The notes: generated by a model not told the origin, from the sequence alone. A stretch of 64,000 nt of DNA from Flavobacterium orientale (GCF_014638005.1 NZ_BMFG01000002.1:372624-436623), one strand, 5' to 3'. Shown: positions 35,192 through 43,400, counted from the first letter of the stretch. A program made the numbers and translations.

Positions 35192-35920
35192 TTATTTAGA
35201 AGCACTATATATTGTTGCCACACCAAACGTTTGTGGTTCAGAAACAACATTTATAAACCCAATATTACGCAAAATATTGTTTAAAGCTTCACCATAAGGA
35301 AAAACTGATGCAGATTCTGATAAATAAGCATAAGCAGAATTATCTCTTGAAAAAAGTTTTCCAATCAGAGGAAGAATGTTTTTTGTATACAATTTATAAC
35401 CTTGCTTGAATGGAAATTTTTTAGGAACCGAAGTTTCTAAAATAACAAAAATACCGTTTGGCTTTAAAACTCTTTTGATTTCAGCCAAACCTTTCTCTAA
35501 ATTTTCAAAGTTTCTAACACCAAAAGCAACCGTTATAGCATCAAAGGTGTTGTCTTCAAAAGGAATGTTTTCAGAATCACCTAAAACCATTTCTATTTTA
35601 TCTGATAAATTCTTTTTTTCTATTTTCTTTTTTCCAACTTCTAACATTCCTGCAGAAATATCAAGACCTACAATTTTCTTTGCGTTTGTAGCAGTCATTA
35701 AAATGGCCAAATCGCCTGTTCCTGTAGCAATATCCAAAATGTTTTCAGGATTAGTTTGCGAAACTAAATTTAATACTTTTTTTCGCCATTTTACATCTGT
35801 TCCAAATGAAATTACTCGATTTAAACCATCATAGTTACCCGAAATGGTGTCGAACATTTGAGCAACTTGTTCCTTTTTTCCTAATGAAGAATCTTTATAG
35901 GGAGTCACGTTTTTAGACAT
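35192..35920 (-). CDS. ubiE: demethylmenaquinone methyltransferase (UbiE/MenG)
   Basis: A SAM-dependent C-methyltransferase for the last step of menaquinone synthesis. SAM-binding motif I is [13 protein letters not shown] near residue 60. The UbiE signatures are [19 protein letters not shown] near residue 30 and [21 protein letters not shown] near residue 125. The length of 242 residues is typical. It has a complete consensus promoter and is followed by porT 4 bases later, so the quinone and secretion genes share a transcript. Confidence 0.95.
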   Translation of the reverse strand: MSKNVTPYKDSSLGKKEQVAQMFDTISGNYDGLNRVISFGTDVKWRKKVLNLVSQTNPENILDIATGTGDLAILMTATNAKKIVGLDISAGMLEVGKKKIEKKNLSDKIEMVLGDSENIPFEDNTFDAITVAFGVRNFENLEKGLAEIKRVLKPNGIFVILETSVPKKFPFKQGYKLYTKNILPLIGKLFSRDNSAYAYLSESASVFPYGEALNNILRNIGFINVVSEPQTFGVATIYSASK

Positions 35921-35936
35921 GCTGATATTTTTTTTA

Positions 35937-35966
35937 CAAAGATAATCTATTATATAAGTTTAACAA
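35937..35966 (-). promoter_or_regulatory. ubiE-porT promoter
   Basis: The minus strand has TTG (35966-35964), a 19-base spacer and TATCTTTG (35944-35937), a perfect consensus match with a short leader of about 10 bases. Confidence 0.72.
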
Positions 35967-36016
35967 GTTGTATTTCATCATAATTGTTTATTTTATTATA
36001 AAAAACATTAAACAAA

Positions 36017-36061
36017 ATATCCTTAATATTAGGGATAAAAAAATATCCTTAATTATGGGTA
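36017..36061. repeat. duplicated dyad in the ubiE/membrane-protein gap
   Basis: ATATCCTTAAT occurs at 36017-36027 and again at 36043-36053. Each copy is followed by an inverted half (GGGATA at 36032-36037, GGGTA at 36057-36061), giving two imperfect palindromes 26 bp apart. They lie between two divergent genes and look like paired operator sites. No -7 box with full consensus was found for the plus-strand gene. Confidence 0.45.
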
Positions 36062-36115
36062 TTGTAGTATTCATTTGATTTAAGCAATTTTACAAAAGAA
36101 TCAAATAATTAAAGT

Positions 36116-36433
36116 ATGTTATCAAGAATAGTTAAAACAGAAATCAAGTGGTTGCTTTTGGCACTGGTAATTACTTGTGTTTTAGTTATAAGTATCAACA
36201 GCAATGTTTTCGCAAACACTTCAGAAATTGAAGTGCCTAATACGTTCTTAGGGTTAAATTTGTTTTTGGAAATTTTAGTTTTTTACGCCTTTAGTACCTT
36301 TGTGGTATTTGGTATTAAAGGTTTTTTTGAGATGTATTCTCAAAAGTTTGCTAATGTCATCATTTTCTTTTCAGGAATTTTTTTGGCAGTGGTAATATTT
36401 ATATTAAGTTATCAGATACTTACGCTGGAATAG
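36116..36433 (+). CDS. small hypothetical membrane protein
   Basis: A 105-residue protein without a recognisable family. Three hydrophobic segments are visible at about residues 12-29, 45-66 and 79-103, with short polar loops. A terminator directly follows, so it is a monocistronic unit. The start at ATG 36116 is preceded by A-rich sequence. It is real by codon usage, its own terminator and operator-like repeats upstream, but the function is unknown. Confidence 0.6.
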   Translation: MLSRIVKTEIKWLLLALVITCVLVISINSNVFANTSEIEVPNTFLGLNLFLEILVFYAFSTFVVFGIKGFFEMYSQKFANVIIFFSGIFLAVVIFILSYQILTLE

Positions 36434-36461
36434 CTTTGAGTACAGCTTTAATGATTCTAAA

Positions 36462-36490
36462 AACATCCCTTTACGGGATGTTTTTTTTTA
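36462..36490. terminator. bidirectional terminator containing the folA stop codon
   Basis: AACATCCC (36462-36469) pairs with GGGATGTT (36475-36482) around TTTAC; eight further T follow on the plus side and A-runs on the other. The folA stop codon (36471-36473 on the minus strand) lies in the loop, so one stem arm encodes the last folA residues. Confidence 0.87.
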
Positions 36491-36962
36491 GGTAAGTTTG
36501 ATAAGTAAAGTCAAATTTATGTTTCTCATCTTTTGGATGGTATTCTTCATGGTGTAAAATCCAATCTGATTCCGGAATTTCAGGGAAAAAAGTATCTGCT
36601 TCAAATGAATGATGCACTCTGGTTAACTCAATTTTATGAGCAATATCCATAGATTGAGCGTATATTTCGCCACCACCAATTATGAACAAGTTTTCATCTG
36701 ATGGACAAAGAGCTATTGCTTTTTTTAAACTACTCACCACAATGCAGTTTGGTGCGTCGTAGTTTTTCTGTCTTGTAATTATAACATGAGTTCTGTTTGG
36801 TAATGGTTTTGGAAAACTTTCAAAAGTTTTTCTTCCCATTATTATATAATGTCCTGTGGTTAGCTGCTTAAATCTTTTAAAGTCATCGGGCAAATGCCAA
36901 ATTAAATCATTGTCTTTTCCTAGAGCTCTATTTTCAGCCGCAGCTGCAATTATTGTAATCAT
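36471..36962 (-). CDS. folA: dihydrofolate reductase
   Basis: Reduces dihydrofolate to tetrahydrofolate with NADPH, needed wherever thymidylate synthase runs. It begins MITIIAAAAENRALGKDNDLIWHLPDD, with the Trp-His-Leu-Pro-Asp active-site block and Asp27-type acid. The NADPH-binding segments MGRKTFESFPKPLPNRTHVI and LFIIGGGEIYAQSM are present. The length of 163 residues is standard. It starts within the stop codon of the 2TM protein gene (TAATG). thyA is 2 kb away on the same strand but in a different transcript. Confidence 0.96.
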   Translation of the reverse strand: MITIIAAAAENRALGKDNDLIWHLPDDFKRFKQLTTGHYIIMGRKTFESFPKPLPNRTHVIITRQKNYDAPNCIVVSSLKKAIALCPSDENLFIIGGGEIYAQSMDIAHKIELTRVHHSFEADTFFPEIPESDWILHHEEYHPKDEKHKFDFTYQTYLKKNIP

Positions 36963-37303
36963 TATTCGGTAGTGTTGGAATTCTCAGACTCAATCTTTTT
37001 TTGCAGCTGTTCTATTTTTTTATCTTGTAAAGCTACTAATCGATCAATTTGTTCACGCTCCCAATTTTTGTTCATAAATCGGTCGGTAATATAAACTTTG
37101 ATAAAATGTAAAATAAAAAAGAAAAACCACAAAGTTACTGCCCATAAATACCAACCTTCAAAAGGTTGTATGTCATAAATTTTATCAACTAATAAAAAGA
37201 ATAAACTACCAATTAAGAAAAGAATGAAGTGGAAATACAAACGCTTCTTTTGTTTGATTCTTCTTCTTGCATATTCGTATTTTTCGTGCTGTTGATTTTC
37301 CAT
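36962..37303 (-). CDS. 2TM domain-containing membrane protein
   Basis: A short protein with two adjacent hydrophobic helices at about residues 21-41 and 50-71, separated by a tight turn, flanked by basic residues (YARRRIKQKKRLYFH). A C-terminal coiled coil from residue 80 follows. This is the '2TM' family common in Flavobacteriia, function unknown. It is translationally coupled to folA. Confidence 0.8.
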   Translation of the reverse strand: MENQQHEKYEYARRRIKQKKRLYFHFILFLIGSLFFLLVDKIYDIQPFEGWYLWAVTLWFFFFILHFIKVYITDRFMNKNWEREQIDRLVALQDKKIEQLQKKIESENSNTTE

Positions 37304-37486
37304 TTTGTGCTTAAATTTTGAATTTAAAGGTATACTTTTTTTTGAAAAGATGAAACACCAAATTAAGATATTTTAACATGAAAACGTTTTCTTATTTTCA
37401 GATTGCAATTTAATTCCTTATAAATTAATAATATAGCGAACTTTAGCTGGCTAAAATACGAATATGATAAAAATGAATCTAACTAT

Positions 37487-37516
37487 TTGAAATTCAACAT
37501 TCTGTTTGTTACTTTG
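37487..37516 (+). promoter_or_regulatory. promoter of the isoamylase-early-set-like gene
   Basis: TTG (37487-37489), a 19-base spacer and TTACTTTG (37509-37516), one base off TAnnTTTG. Predicted initiation is about 20 bases before the ATG at 37544, which argues against any start further upstream. The rest of the 240-base gap 37304-37543 shows no clear feature. Confidence 0.6.
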
Positions 37517-37543
37517 TGCCGTAACTATTTAAATACAAATAAG

Positions 37544-37840
37544 ATGGCACTTAAGAAACAATTTATAAAAACGAAACCGGTTTGTAAAGTAACTTTTTCA
37601 ATCGAGGCAAAAGAAGCTACAACTGCTGCAGTTGTTGGTGATTTTAACAATTGGAATCCTGCTGAAGGAGAATTAGCAAAATTAAAAAACGGAACTTTCA
37701 AAGCTACATTTGATTTACCGGCTTCAAATTCATACGAATTCCGTTATTTAGTTGATGGAGAATTCGTAAACGATGACCAAGCGGATGCTTACAAATGGAA
37801 TGATTTTGCAGCGGCTGAGAATAGCGTTGTTGCAGTATAA
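37544..37840 (+). CDS. isoamylase early-set (CBM48-like) domain protein
   Basis: A stand-alone immunoglobulin-like glycan-associated domain related to the N-terminal 'early set' of glycogen branching enzymes and the AMPK beta subunit. The family motif AAVVGDFNNWNP is near residue 32, and YEFRYLVDGEFVNDDQADAYKWNDF near the end (visible in shorter blocks) completes it. Only 98 residues, no signal peptide and no catalytic domain. It may bind glycogen or act as a regulatory subunit (inference). It has its own promoter and terminator. Confidence 0.82.
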   Translation: MALKKQFIKTKPVCKVTFSIEAKEATTAAVVGDFNNWNPAEGELAKLKNGTFKATFDLPASNSYEFRYLVDGEFVNDDQADAYKWNDFAAAENSVVAV

Positions 37841-37861
37841 TTTTTGTTTTAAAGAAAAGTT

Positions 37862-37894
37862 AATCCGTTTGATTCTTCAAACGGATTTTTTTTT
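37862..37894 (+). terminator. intrinsic terminator
   Basis: AATCCGTTTGA (37862-37872) pairs with TCAAACGGATT (37877-37887) around TTCT, followed by seven more T. It ends the isoamylase-domain gene. Confidence 0.88.
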
Positions 37895-38690
37895 AATCTA
37901 ATTTGAATGTAATTGGTATATTATAAGAAAATTTTGCAGGTATACCTTTGATGGTGCCATGCTGAAATTTTGGTAAGCGTCTCAAAATACGTTCCGCTTC
38001 TTTTTCTAATAAAAAATGCGGTCCATCTAATTTTTCAATTTGTAGGTAACCATTTCTATCGATTATGAATCTACAAGTTACTTTTCCCCTAATGCCCCTG
38101 TCTATAGCTTCTTCGGGATACCTGAAATTTTTTATAATGTGGTTATTCATAAATTGATTCACACAATTATCTAAATCATTAGAATTTTGACATTCAAAAG
38201 GATATGGACTTGTTCCAAACTTGAGTTCTGATTTGTGATTCATTTCTTTCAACTGTCTCTCGGTTGCAATTGACAGATTTTTTTTAGATTTATTAGTTAT
38301 AAAAACAAATTCATAATGTCTAACCTTTAGTGTGTCATCAATTGAATCATTTTTTGGAAGAGGCTCTAATTGTAAAAGAAAATTTTTAAGTTTTTCTTTT
38401 AGGTCATTATTTGAAAAATCTATATCAATATCTTCCCTTATTGGTTTGTTATTTTGATAAACAAATGCAAGAGTCAAAACTGCTTTATTGTTTTTTAAAT
38501 TTATTAGAATTTCTTTTAGAATTTCAGGCGTAATTAAATTTAAAATCTCTCTTTCAAAAATTTCTCTTTCGCATTCACGATACTTGCTTTTATTGGTACA
38601 ATTATCATGAAACGGAAAATATTTTTGAGTTTTTTTTTCTTGTCCAGTTAATGAAATGGAAAACAATAAAAAGTAAATTAAGATCTTCAT
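37893..38690 (-). CDS. TonB C-terminal domain protein
   Basis: An exported protein with a TonB-type C-terminal domain. A signal peptide covers about residues 1-16. A polar middle follows, and from about residue 185 the TonB_C fold is recognisable (RYPEEAIDRGIRGKVTCRFI, then DRNGYLQIEKLDG). The N-terminal anchor and Pro-rich spacer of classical TonB are missing, so it is unlikely to be the main energy transducer; Bacteroidetes have many such variants. It starts 9 bases after thyA and probably shares its transcript. Confidence 0.78.
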   Translation of the reverse strand: MKILIYFLLFSISLTGQEKKTQKYFPFHDNCTNKSKYRECEREIFEREILNLITPEILKEILINLKNNKAVLTLAFVYQNNKPIREDIDIDFSNNDLKEKLKNFLLQLEPLPKNDSIDDTLKVRHYEFVFITNKSKKNLSIATERQLKEMNHKSELKFGTSPYPFECQNSNDLDNCVNQFMNNHIIKNFRYPEEAIDRGIRGKVTCRFIIDRNGYLQIEKLDGPHFLLEKEAERILRRLPKFQHGTIKGIPAKFSYNIPITFKLD

Positions 38691-38699
38691 AGAAATAAA

Positions 38700-39524
38700 T
38701 TAAATTGCCACAACTCCTTTAATATGTGGATGTGGATCATATCCTTCCAACGTAAAATCATCAAAAGTGAAATCGAAAATGGATTTAATATCCGGATTTA
38801 AAATCATTTTTGGCAAAGGTTTTGGCTCACGCGAAAGTTGTAATTCCAATTGTTCAATATGATTGTTATAAATATGAGCATCACCAAAAGTGTGAATGAA
38901 TTCTCCTGGTTGTAAATCGCAAACCTGAGCAATCATCAACGTGAATAATGCATATGAAGCAATATTAAAAGGTACGCCTAAAAAGATATCGGCACTTCGT
39001 TGATACAATTGACAACTCAATTTTCCATCAGCTACATAAAATTGAAAAAAAGCATGACAGGGCGGAAGTGCCGCTTTTCCATTGGCTACATTTTCGGAAA
39101 ATGATTTAGAAGTATCGGGTAAAACTGAAGGATTCCAAGCGGAAACCAACATTCTTCTGCTGTTTGGGTTTTTCTTTAATGTTTCAATTAATTCAGTAAT
39201 TTGATCAATTTCTTCGCTGTTCCAGTTTCGCCATTGATGACCATAAACCGGACCTAAATCGCCGTTTTCATCAGCCCATTCGTCCCAAATCTTAACACCG
39301 TTTTCTTTGAGATAACTGATATTTGTTTCGCCTTTGATGAACCAAAGCAATTCGTGTATAATTGATTTTAAATGTAATTTTTTGGTGGTAACCATAGGAA
39401 AACCTTCGCTTAGATCAAAACGCATTTGATAACCAAAAACACTGATTGTTCCGGTTCCGGTTCTGTCTCCTTTTTGCGATCCGTTTTCTAGAACGTGTTT
39501 TACTAGATCGTGGTATTGTTTCAT
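38700..39524 (-). CDS. thyA: thymidylate synthase
   Basis: Methylates dUMP to dTMP with methylene-tetrahydrofolate. The sequence opens [26 protein letters not shown]. The active-site Cys lies in [14 protein letters not shown] near residue 156, and the dUMP-binding block is [21 protein letters not shown]. The ending ([12 protein letters not shown]) is family-typical, and 274 residues is a bit longer than the 264-residue E. coli enzyme because of one insert. It overlaps the Zn-ribbon membrane protein gene by an ATGA. Confidence 0.96.
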   Translation of the reverse strand: MKQYHDLVKHVLENGSQKGDRTGTGTISVFGYQMRFDLSEGFPMVTTKKLHLKSIIHELLWFIKGETNISYLKENGVKIWDEWADENGDLGPVYGHQWRNWNSEEIDQITELIETLKKNPNSRRMLVSAWNPSVLPDTSKSFSENVANGKAALPPCHAFFQFYVADGKLSCQLYQRSADIFLGVPFNIASYALFTLMIAQVCDLQPGEFIHTFGDAHIYNNHIEQLELQLSREPKPLPKMILNPDIKSIFDFTFDDFTLEGYDPHPHIKGVVAI

Positions 39525-39868
39525 TTTTTTCTTATTCTGTAATTATTAAAAGTTTTCACAATGCTGTTCTCATAAACAAATAGGATTGTTGGTATACTGA
39601 TAATTGCAGTTGATATTATTATAATATTCGGTAGCGTAAAAAGTAAAATGATAGTCAATACCAATCCTATAATAAAACCAGTAACTATCGTTTTTCTGGA
39701 AACTTTACCATAAACATCATTAATATGTGTTTTTTCTTTTCTTAAACAATTGAAACAAGTTGTTTCTTTAAAATCTCCATGTTGCATTTGATAAGTTCCT
39801 CTATCGCTTTCGTTAATTGAAACTTTATTTTCATATTTGCAATGATTGCATATAAAATGATGTGTCAT
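39521..39868 (-). CDS. zinc-ribbon membrane protein of unknown function
   Basis: A 115-residue protein with two CxxC knuckles, Cys7/Cys10 and Cys38/Cys41, forming a probable zinc ribbon at the N-terminus. Two hydrophobic helices follow at about residues 60-77 and 80-100, and a basic tail (NNYRIRKK) ends it. It overlaps thyA by four bases and starts 3 bases after nupC, so it is translated between nucleoside uptake and thymidylate synthesis. No family recognised. Confidence 0.7.
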   Translation of the reverse strand: MTHHFICNHCKYENKVSINESDRGTYQMQHGDFKETTCFNCLRKEKTHINDVYGKVSRKTIVTGFIIGLVLTIILLFTLPNIIIISTAIISIPTILFVYENSIVKTFNNYRIRKK

Positions 39869-39871
39869 ATC

Positions 39872-41530
39872 TTATCCTATTATCATTCCCGCAATGGTAG
39901 CTGATAGCAAAGAAGCAATACTTCCTCCAATCACCGCTTTTAAGCCAAATTCTGAAAGTGTTTTGCGTTGTCCCGGTGCTAATGATCCAATGCCGCCAAT
40001 TTGTATTCCGATGGATGCAAAATTAGCAAAACCACATAACATATAGGTTGCCATAATAACTGATTTGTCATACGTAAAATGGATGGTTGAAGCTACATTT
40101 TTTAATTCAGCTAATTGAATATACCCTACAAATTCAGAGGCTGCTAGTTTTATTCCAAGTAGTTGTCCCATTAACATTACGTCTTCTTTAGCAACACCAA
40201 TTAACCACATTAAAGGAGCAAAGACAATTCCTAAAATAGTTTCTAACGAAAATTTAGAATAAGGTGTGTTTGCAGCAATTACATCGTTTAAACCAGACCA
40301 CCCTCCAATCCAACTTAAAGTATAATTAATCATCGCAATAAAAGCAATAAAAACCAACAACATCGCTGCAACATTGGCTGCTAATTTCAGTCCTTCTGTT
40401 GTTCCGGTTGCAATAGCATCAAGAATATTTGACCCAATTTTTTCTTTTGAAACTTCAACATTTGTGTTAATTAATTCTGTTTGAGGATATAAAATTTTTG
40501 ATACTACAATAGCTCCGGGTGCCGCCATAACGGATGCCGCAAGTAAATGTTTGGCAAATTCCAATCGCAAAACAGGATCATTTCCTCCTAAAAATCCAAT
40601 GTAAGCCGCTAAAACTCCTCCGGCAACAGTGGCCATTCCTCCGACCATAACCAAAAGAATTTCACTTTTATTCATTTTCTCCAAGTACGCTTTAATCATC
40701 AGCGGAGCTTCGGTTTGACCTAAAAAGATATTTCCTGCAACCGATAAACTTTCAGCACCTGAAATGCCTAAAATTTTGGTTAGAAGCATCGCTAAACCTT
40801 TAACAACGATTTGAATTATTCCTAAATAGAATAACAGAGAAGTTAGAGCAGAAAAGAAAATAATGGTTGGTAGAACTTGAAACAAAAAGATGAATCCAAA
40901 ATTATCAACATTCATCATTCCGCCTAATAAAAATTCGCTTCCGGCTCTTGTAAAATCTAAAACTTTAACAAATAATCCGCCTACAAATTCAAATATATTT
41001 TTTACAAAAGTAACTTTCAAAACACCAATTGCAAGTATCAATTGTGCCAAAACTCCAATTCCAACAGTTTTCCAGTTGATAGCTTTTCGATTGGCACTAA
41101 ATACAAAAGCTAAGGCTAAAAGTGAAAGCATTCCAAGAATTCCTTTCCATAAGCTTGTAACGGTAAAACCTTCACTAGCAATTAGTTTTGATTGGGTTTG
41201 TTCAGGTTCTATTTTATTGGATGAGAAAAACGAATAGGCTTTATCTTTTGATTTTAAAGTTAATAGCGAATCAGATTTTGTTGCAATTGTAAATCGTTTG
41301 GTTGGAGCATCAGAGCCGTTTTCAAAAAGAAATAAATAGTTGTCCTGAACCAAATAATCTCCTTTTTGGGTTAAACTATCGGCACTTATTTTTAGTTCGT
41401 AGCTGCCTTCTTTTAATTCTAAATAATCCGTTTTTGATGAACTTAATTGCCACTTTTTCTCAAGTTCTTGTGCACTTAAACCTAACGAGAATAGCAAAGT
41501 AAGTGTTAGTAAAATTAATTTTTTATACAT
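39872..41530 (-). CDS. NupC-family concentrative nucleoside transporter with an extra N-terminal exported domain
   Basis: An ion-coupled nucleoside importer. The CNT core starts near residue 127 and shows the family blocks GVLAQLILAIGVL, IFLGQTEAPLMIKAYL near 268, MATVAGGVLAAYIGFLG near 298, and LCGFANFASIGIQIGG near 505. Unusually, it begins with a signal peptide (1-20) and about 100 residues of beta-rich domain resembling a lipocalin-like sensor before the first helix. Placement with thyA suggests pyrimidine salvage. Membrane topology of the N-terminal domain is inferred from the signal peptide. Confidence 0.88.
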   Translation of the reverse strand: MYKKLILLTLTLLFSLGLSAQELEKKWQLSSSKTDYLELKEGSYELKISADSLTQKGDYLVQDNYLFLFENGSDAPTKRFTIATKSDSLLTLKSKDKAYSFFSSNKIEPEQTQSKLIASEGFTVTSLWKGILGMLSLLALAFVFSANRKAINWKTVGIGVLAQLILAIGVLKVTFVKNIFEFVGGLFVKVLDFTRAGSEFLLGGMMNVDNFGFIFLFQVLPTIIFFSALTSLLFYLGIIQIVVKGLAMLLTKILGISGAESLSVAGNIFLGQTEAPLMIKAYLEKMNKSEILLVMVGGMATVAGGVLAAYIGFLGGNDPVLRLEFAKHLLAASVMAAPGAIVVSKILYPQTELINTNVEVSKEKIGSNILDAIATGTTEGLKLAANVAAMLLVFIAFIAMINYTLSWIGGWSGLNDVIAANTPYSKFSLETILGIVFAPLMWLIGVAKEDVMLMGQLLGIKLAASEFVGYIQLAELKNVASTIHFTYDKSVIMATYMLCGFANFASIGIQIGGIGSLAPGQRKTLSEFGLKAVIGGSIASLLSATIAGMIIG

Positions 41531-41572
41531 TTTTAAGAGGTACTTTTTGGATTATTTATTTAGAATAAAAAG

Positions 41573-42199
41573 CTAAGATTCTTTCTTTGAAATTTCGTCT
41601 CTAATTTTTGCAGCCTTTTCATAATCTTCATTTTGAACAGCTTCATTGAGCATTTCATAGAGTTCCTGAACGCTTTTACTGCTATAGCTATCTTTTGGGG
41701 CAGAAGTGTCTTCTAAACCAAAAGTTTCAGGGGTACTCAAAACAGCGTCGTTTTCTTCAACGGCATTTTCAGGCTCCATAGTGTTTCCTTTGAGATAGAC
41801 ACCCGCTTTGTCTAAAATGTTTTTATAGGTGAAAATGGGGGCGTTAAATCGCAATGCCAAAGCAATAGCATCGGAAGTACGAGCGTCAATAATTTCCTCA
41901 ATTTTATCTCTTTCACAAATAATACTCGAATAAAAAACACCATCAACCAATTTGTGAATAATCACCTGTTTGACAATAATGTCAAATCGATCGGCAAAAT
42001 TTTTAAACAAGTCGTGAGTGAGTGGACGAGGTGGTTTTATCTCTTTTTCTAAAGCAATTGCAATCGATTGTGCTTCAAAAGCTCCAATAACAATTGGTAG
42101 TTTTCGTTCGCCGTCAACTTCATTCAAAATTAAAGCATAAGCACCATTTTGTGTTTGGCTATAAGAAATTCCTTTTATGGCTAGTTTAACAAGACTCAT
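41573..42199 (-). CDS. bifunctional nuclease (BFN/DUF151) domain protein with UVR motif
   Basis: The N-terminal 130 residues form the DUF151/BFN domain (QNGAYALILNEVDGERKLPI, then IVIGAFEAQSIAIALE; DARTSDAIALALRFNAPIF near residue 106), described elsewhere as a nuclease acting on DNA and RNA. A linker rich in Glu and Ser leads to a C-terminal UVR motif (ELYEMLNEAVQNEDYEKAAKIRDEI, seen at about 178-203) of the type found in UvrB/UvrC. The biochemical role in Bacteroidetes is unproven. Its promoter lies inside the etfA terminator. Confidence 0.86.
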   Translation of the reverse strand: MSLVKLAIKGISYSQTQNGAYALILNEVDGERKLPIVIGAFEAQSIAIALEKEIKPPRPLTHDLFKNFADRFDIIVKQVIIHKLVDGVFYSSIICERDKIEEIIDARTSDAIALALRFNAPIFTYKNILDKAGVYLKGNTMEPENAVEENDAVLSTPETFGLEDTSAPKDSYSSKSVQELYEMLNEAVQNEDYEKAAKIRDEISKKES

Positions 42200-42204
42200 A
42201 TTAT

Positions 42205-42232
42205 ATCAGTACAAAGTAGTAAGTACAAAGTA
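42205..42232 (-). repeat. 7-bp-period tandem repeat before the bfn start codon
   Basis: On the minus strand four heptamers run TACTTTG, TACTTAC, TACTTTG, TACTGAT, ending 5 bases before the ATG at 42199. Each contains TACT. See the octamer repeats before etfA and in the metY leader. Confidence 0.6.
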
Positions 42233-42251
42233 CATAGCTAAATTAATAATT

Positions 42252-42304
42252 AAAAAATGGGCTATCCAAACAAAGATACAACTATCTCAATTTAGATAGC
42301 CCAA
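42252..42304 (-). terminator. etfA terminator with an embedded bfn promoter
   Basis: TGGGCTATC (42303-42295, reading the minus strand) pairs with GATAGCCCA (42266-42258) across a 28-base loop, followed by six T (42257-42252): an intrinsic terminator for etfA. The loop contains TATCTTTG (42278-42271), a perfect -7 box, and TTG (42304-42302) lies 23 bases upstream of it. So bfn transcription starts inside the terminator of the upstream gene. Confidence 0.7.
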
Positions 42305-42326
42305 TGAGGGCACAATTTATAAAAAA

Positions 42327-43295
42327 TTATGAATTTTGAGCTTTAAATTCTTTTAATTTTTGAGTCAATTTAGGAACAATTTCAAATGCATCACCAACCA
42401 CTCCATAATCGGCAACTTTAAAGAAAGGTGCTTCAGGATCAGAATTGATAACTACTTTTACTTTTGAGGAATTGATCCCTGCAATGTGTTGAATTGCTCC
42501 TGAAATTCCAATAGCAATATATAAATTGGTTGCTACAGGTTTTCCCGTTTGTCCAACGTGTTCGCTATGAGGTCTCCAACCTAAATCGGATACCGGTTTT
42601 GAACAAGCTGTTGCAGCACCTAAAACGGCAGCTAAATCTTCTAATAACCCCCAGTTTTCAGGACCTTTTAATCCGCGTCCGCCGGAAACTACAACTTCTG
42701 CATCGGCAATCGTTACTTTTCCGCTTACCTTTTCTACGCTTTCAACTTTTACATTAAAATCGGCATCATTTAAATTTGGTGAAAAATCTTCGGTTGTTAA
42801 ATTTGAATTGCTTTCTACCAAACCATAAGAGTTTTTCGCTAAGCCTAAAACTTTTACATCAGTAGAAATTTCAGTGATGTTGAAAGCTTTATTTGAAAAA
42901 GCATTTCTTTTTACTTGAAAAGGTGAAGTGCTCAAAGGCAAACCAACCACATTTGATGTAAATCCTGCTTCTAATCCTACAGCAACTAATGGTGCAAGAT
43001 AAATACTATCGGTAGTTGAAGAAAGAACAATTACTTTAGCACCTTCTTTTTGAGCCGCTTGTTTGATGGCATCAGCATAGGCTTTTGCGTTGAAAGTTGC
43101 CAACTTGTCATTGGTAATTTTCAATACTTTGTCAACGCCATATTTTGATAATTCTGAAACATCAGAAGCGTTTACCGTTACGGCTGTTACTGTTGTTCCT
43201 AATGATTCAGCTACTTTTTTTGCATAGGAAGCTAATTCGAAAGCTACTTTCTTAAATTTTCCTTCTGCCGATTCTGCATATATTAATAATGACAT
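42327..43295 (-). CDS. etfA: electron transfer flavoprotein alpha subunit
   Basis: With EtfB it carries electrons from acyl-CoA dehydrogenases to the quinone pool. The N-terminal nucleotide-fold domain (MSLLIYAESAEGKFKKVAFEL) is followed by the FAD-binding C-terminal domain with VVSGGRGLKGPENWGLLEDL near residue 206, the LGWRPHSEHVGQTGKPV block near 244 and LYIAIGISGAIQH near 266. The length of 322 residues is standard. It is 105 bases downstream of etfB; that gap contains an 8-bp-period repeat. Confidence 0.96.
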   Translation of the reverse strand: MSLLIYAESAEGKFKKVAFELASYAKKVAESLGTTVTAVTVNASDVSELSKYGVDKVLKITNDKLATFNAKAYADAIKQAAQKEGAKVIVLSSTTDSIYLAPLVAVGLEAGFTSNVVGLPLSTSPFQVKRNAFSNKAFNITEISTDVKVLGLAKNSYGLVESNSNLTTEDFSPNLNDADFNVKVESVEKVSGKVTIADAEVVVSGGRGLKGPENWGLLEDLAAVLGAATACSKPVSDLGWRPHSEHVGQTGKPVATNLYIAIGISGAIQHIAGINSSKVKVVINSDPEAPFFKVADYGVVGDAFEIVPKLTQKLKEFKAQNS

Positions 43296-43304
43296 AATTT
43301 TTTT

Positions 43305-43355
43305 GTTTAAAAGTTTAATAATGGTTTAAGAGTTTACAGGTTTAAGGATTTAAAA
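43305..43355 (-). repeat. 8-bp-period tandem repeat before the etfA start codon
   Basis: Plus-strand units are GTTTAAAA (43305), GTTTAATA (43313), then after a 3-base insertion GTTTAAGA (43324), GTTTACAG (43332), GTTTAAGG (43340) and ATTTAAAA (43348). On the etfA coding strand they read nnnTAAAC-like octamers ending 9 bases before the ATG. The 8-base step is exact on either side of the insertion. Confidence 0.65.
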
Positions 43356-43400
43356 GTTGGTGTAATGCCTACTCCCAAAATCCCAACTAAAAACTCCTTA

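Noticed and set aside
35406-35834. A 142-codon plus-strand frame opposite ubiE
   Set aside because: Antisense shadow of the methyltransferase core; no start context or promoter.
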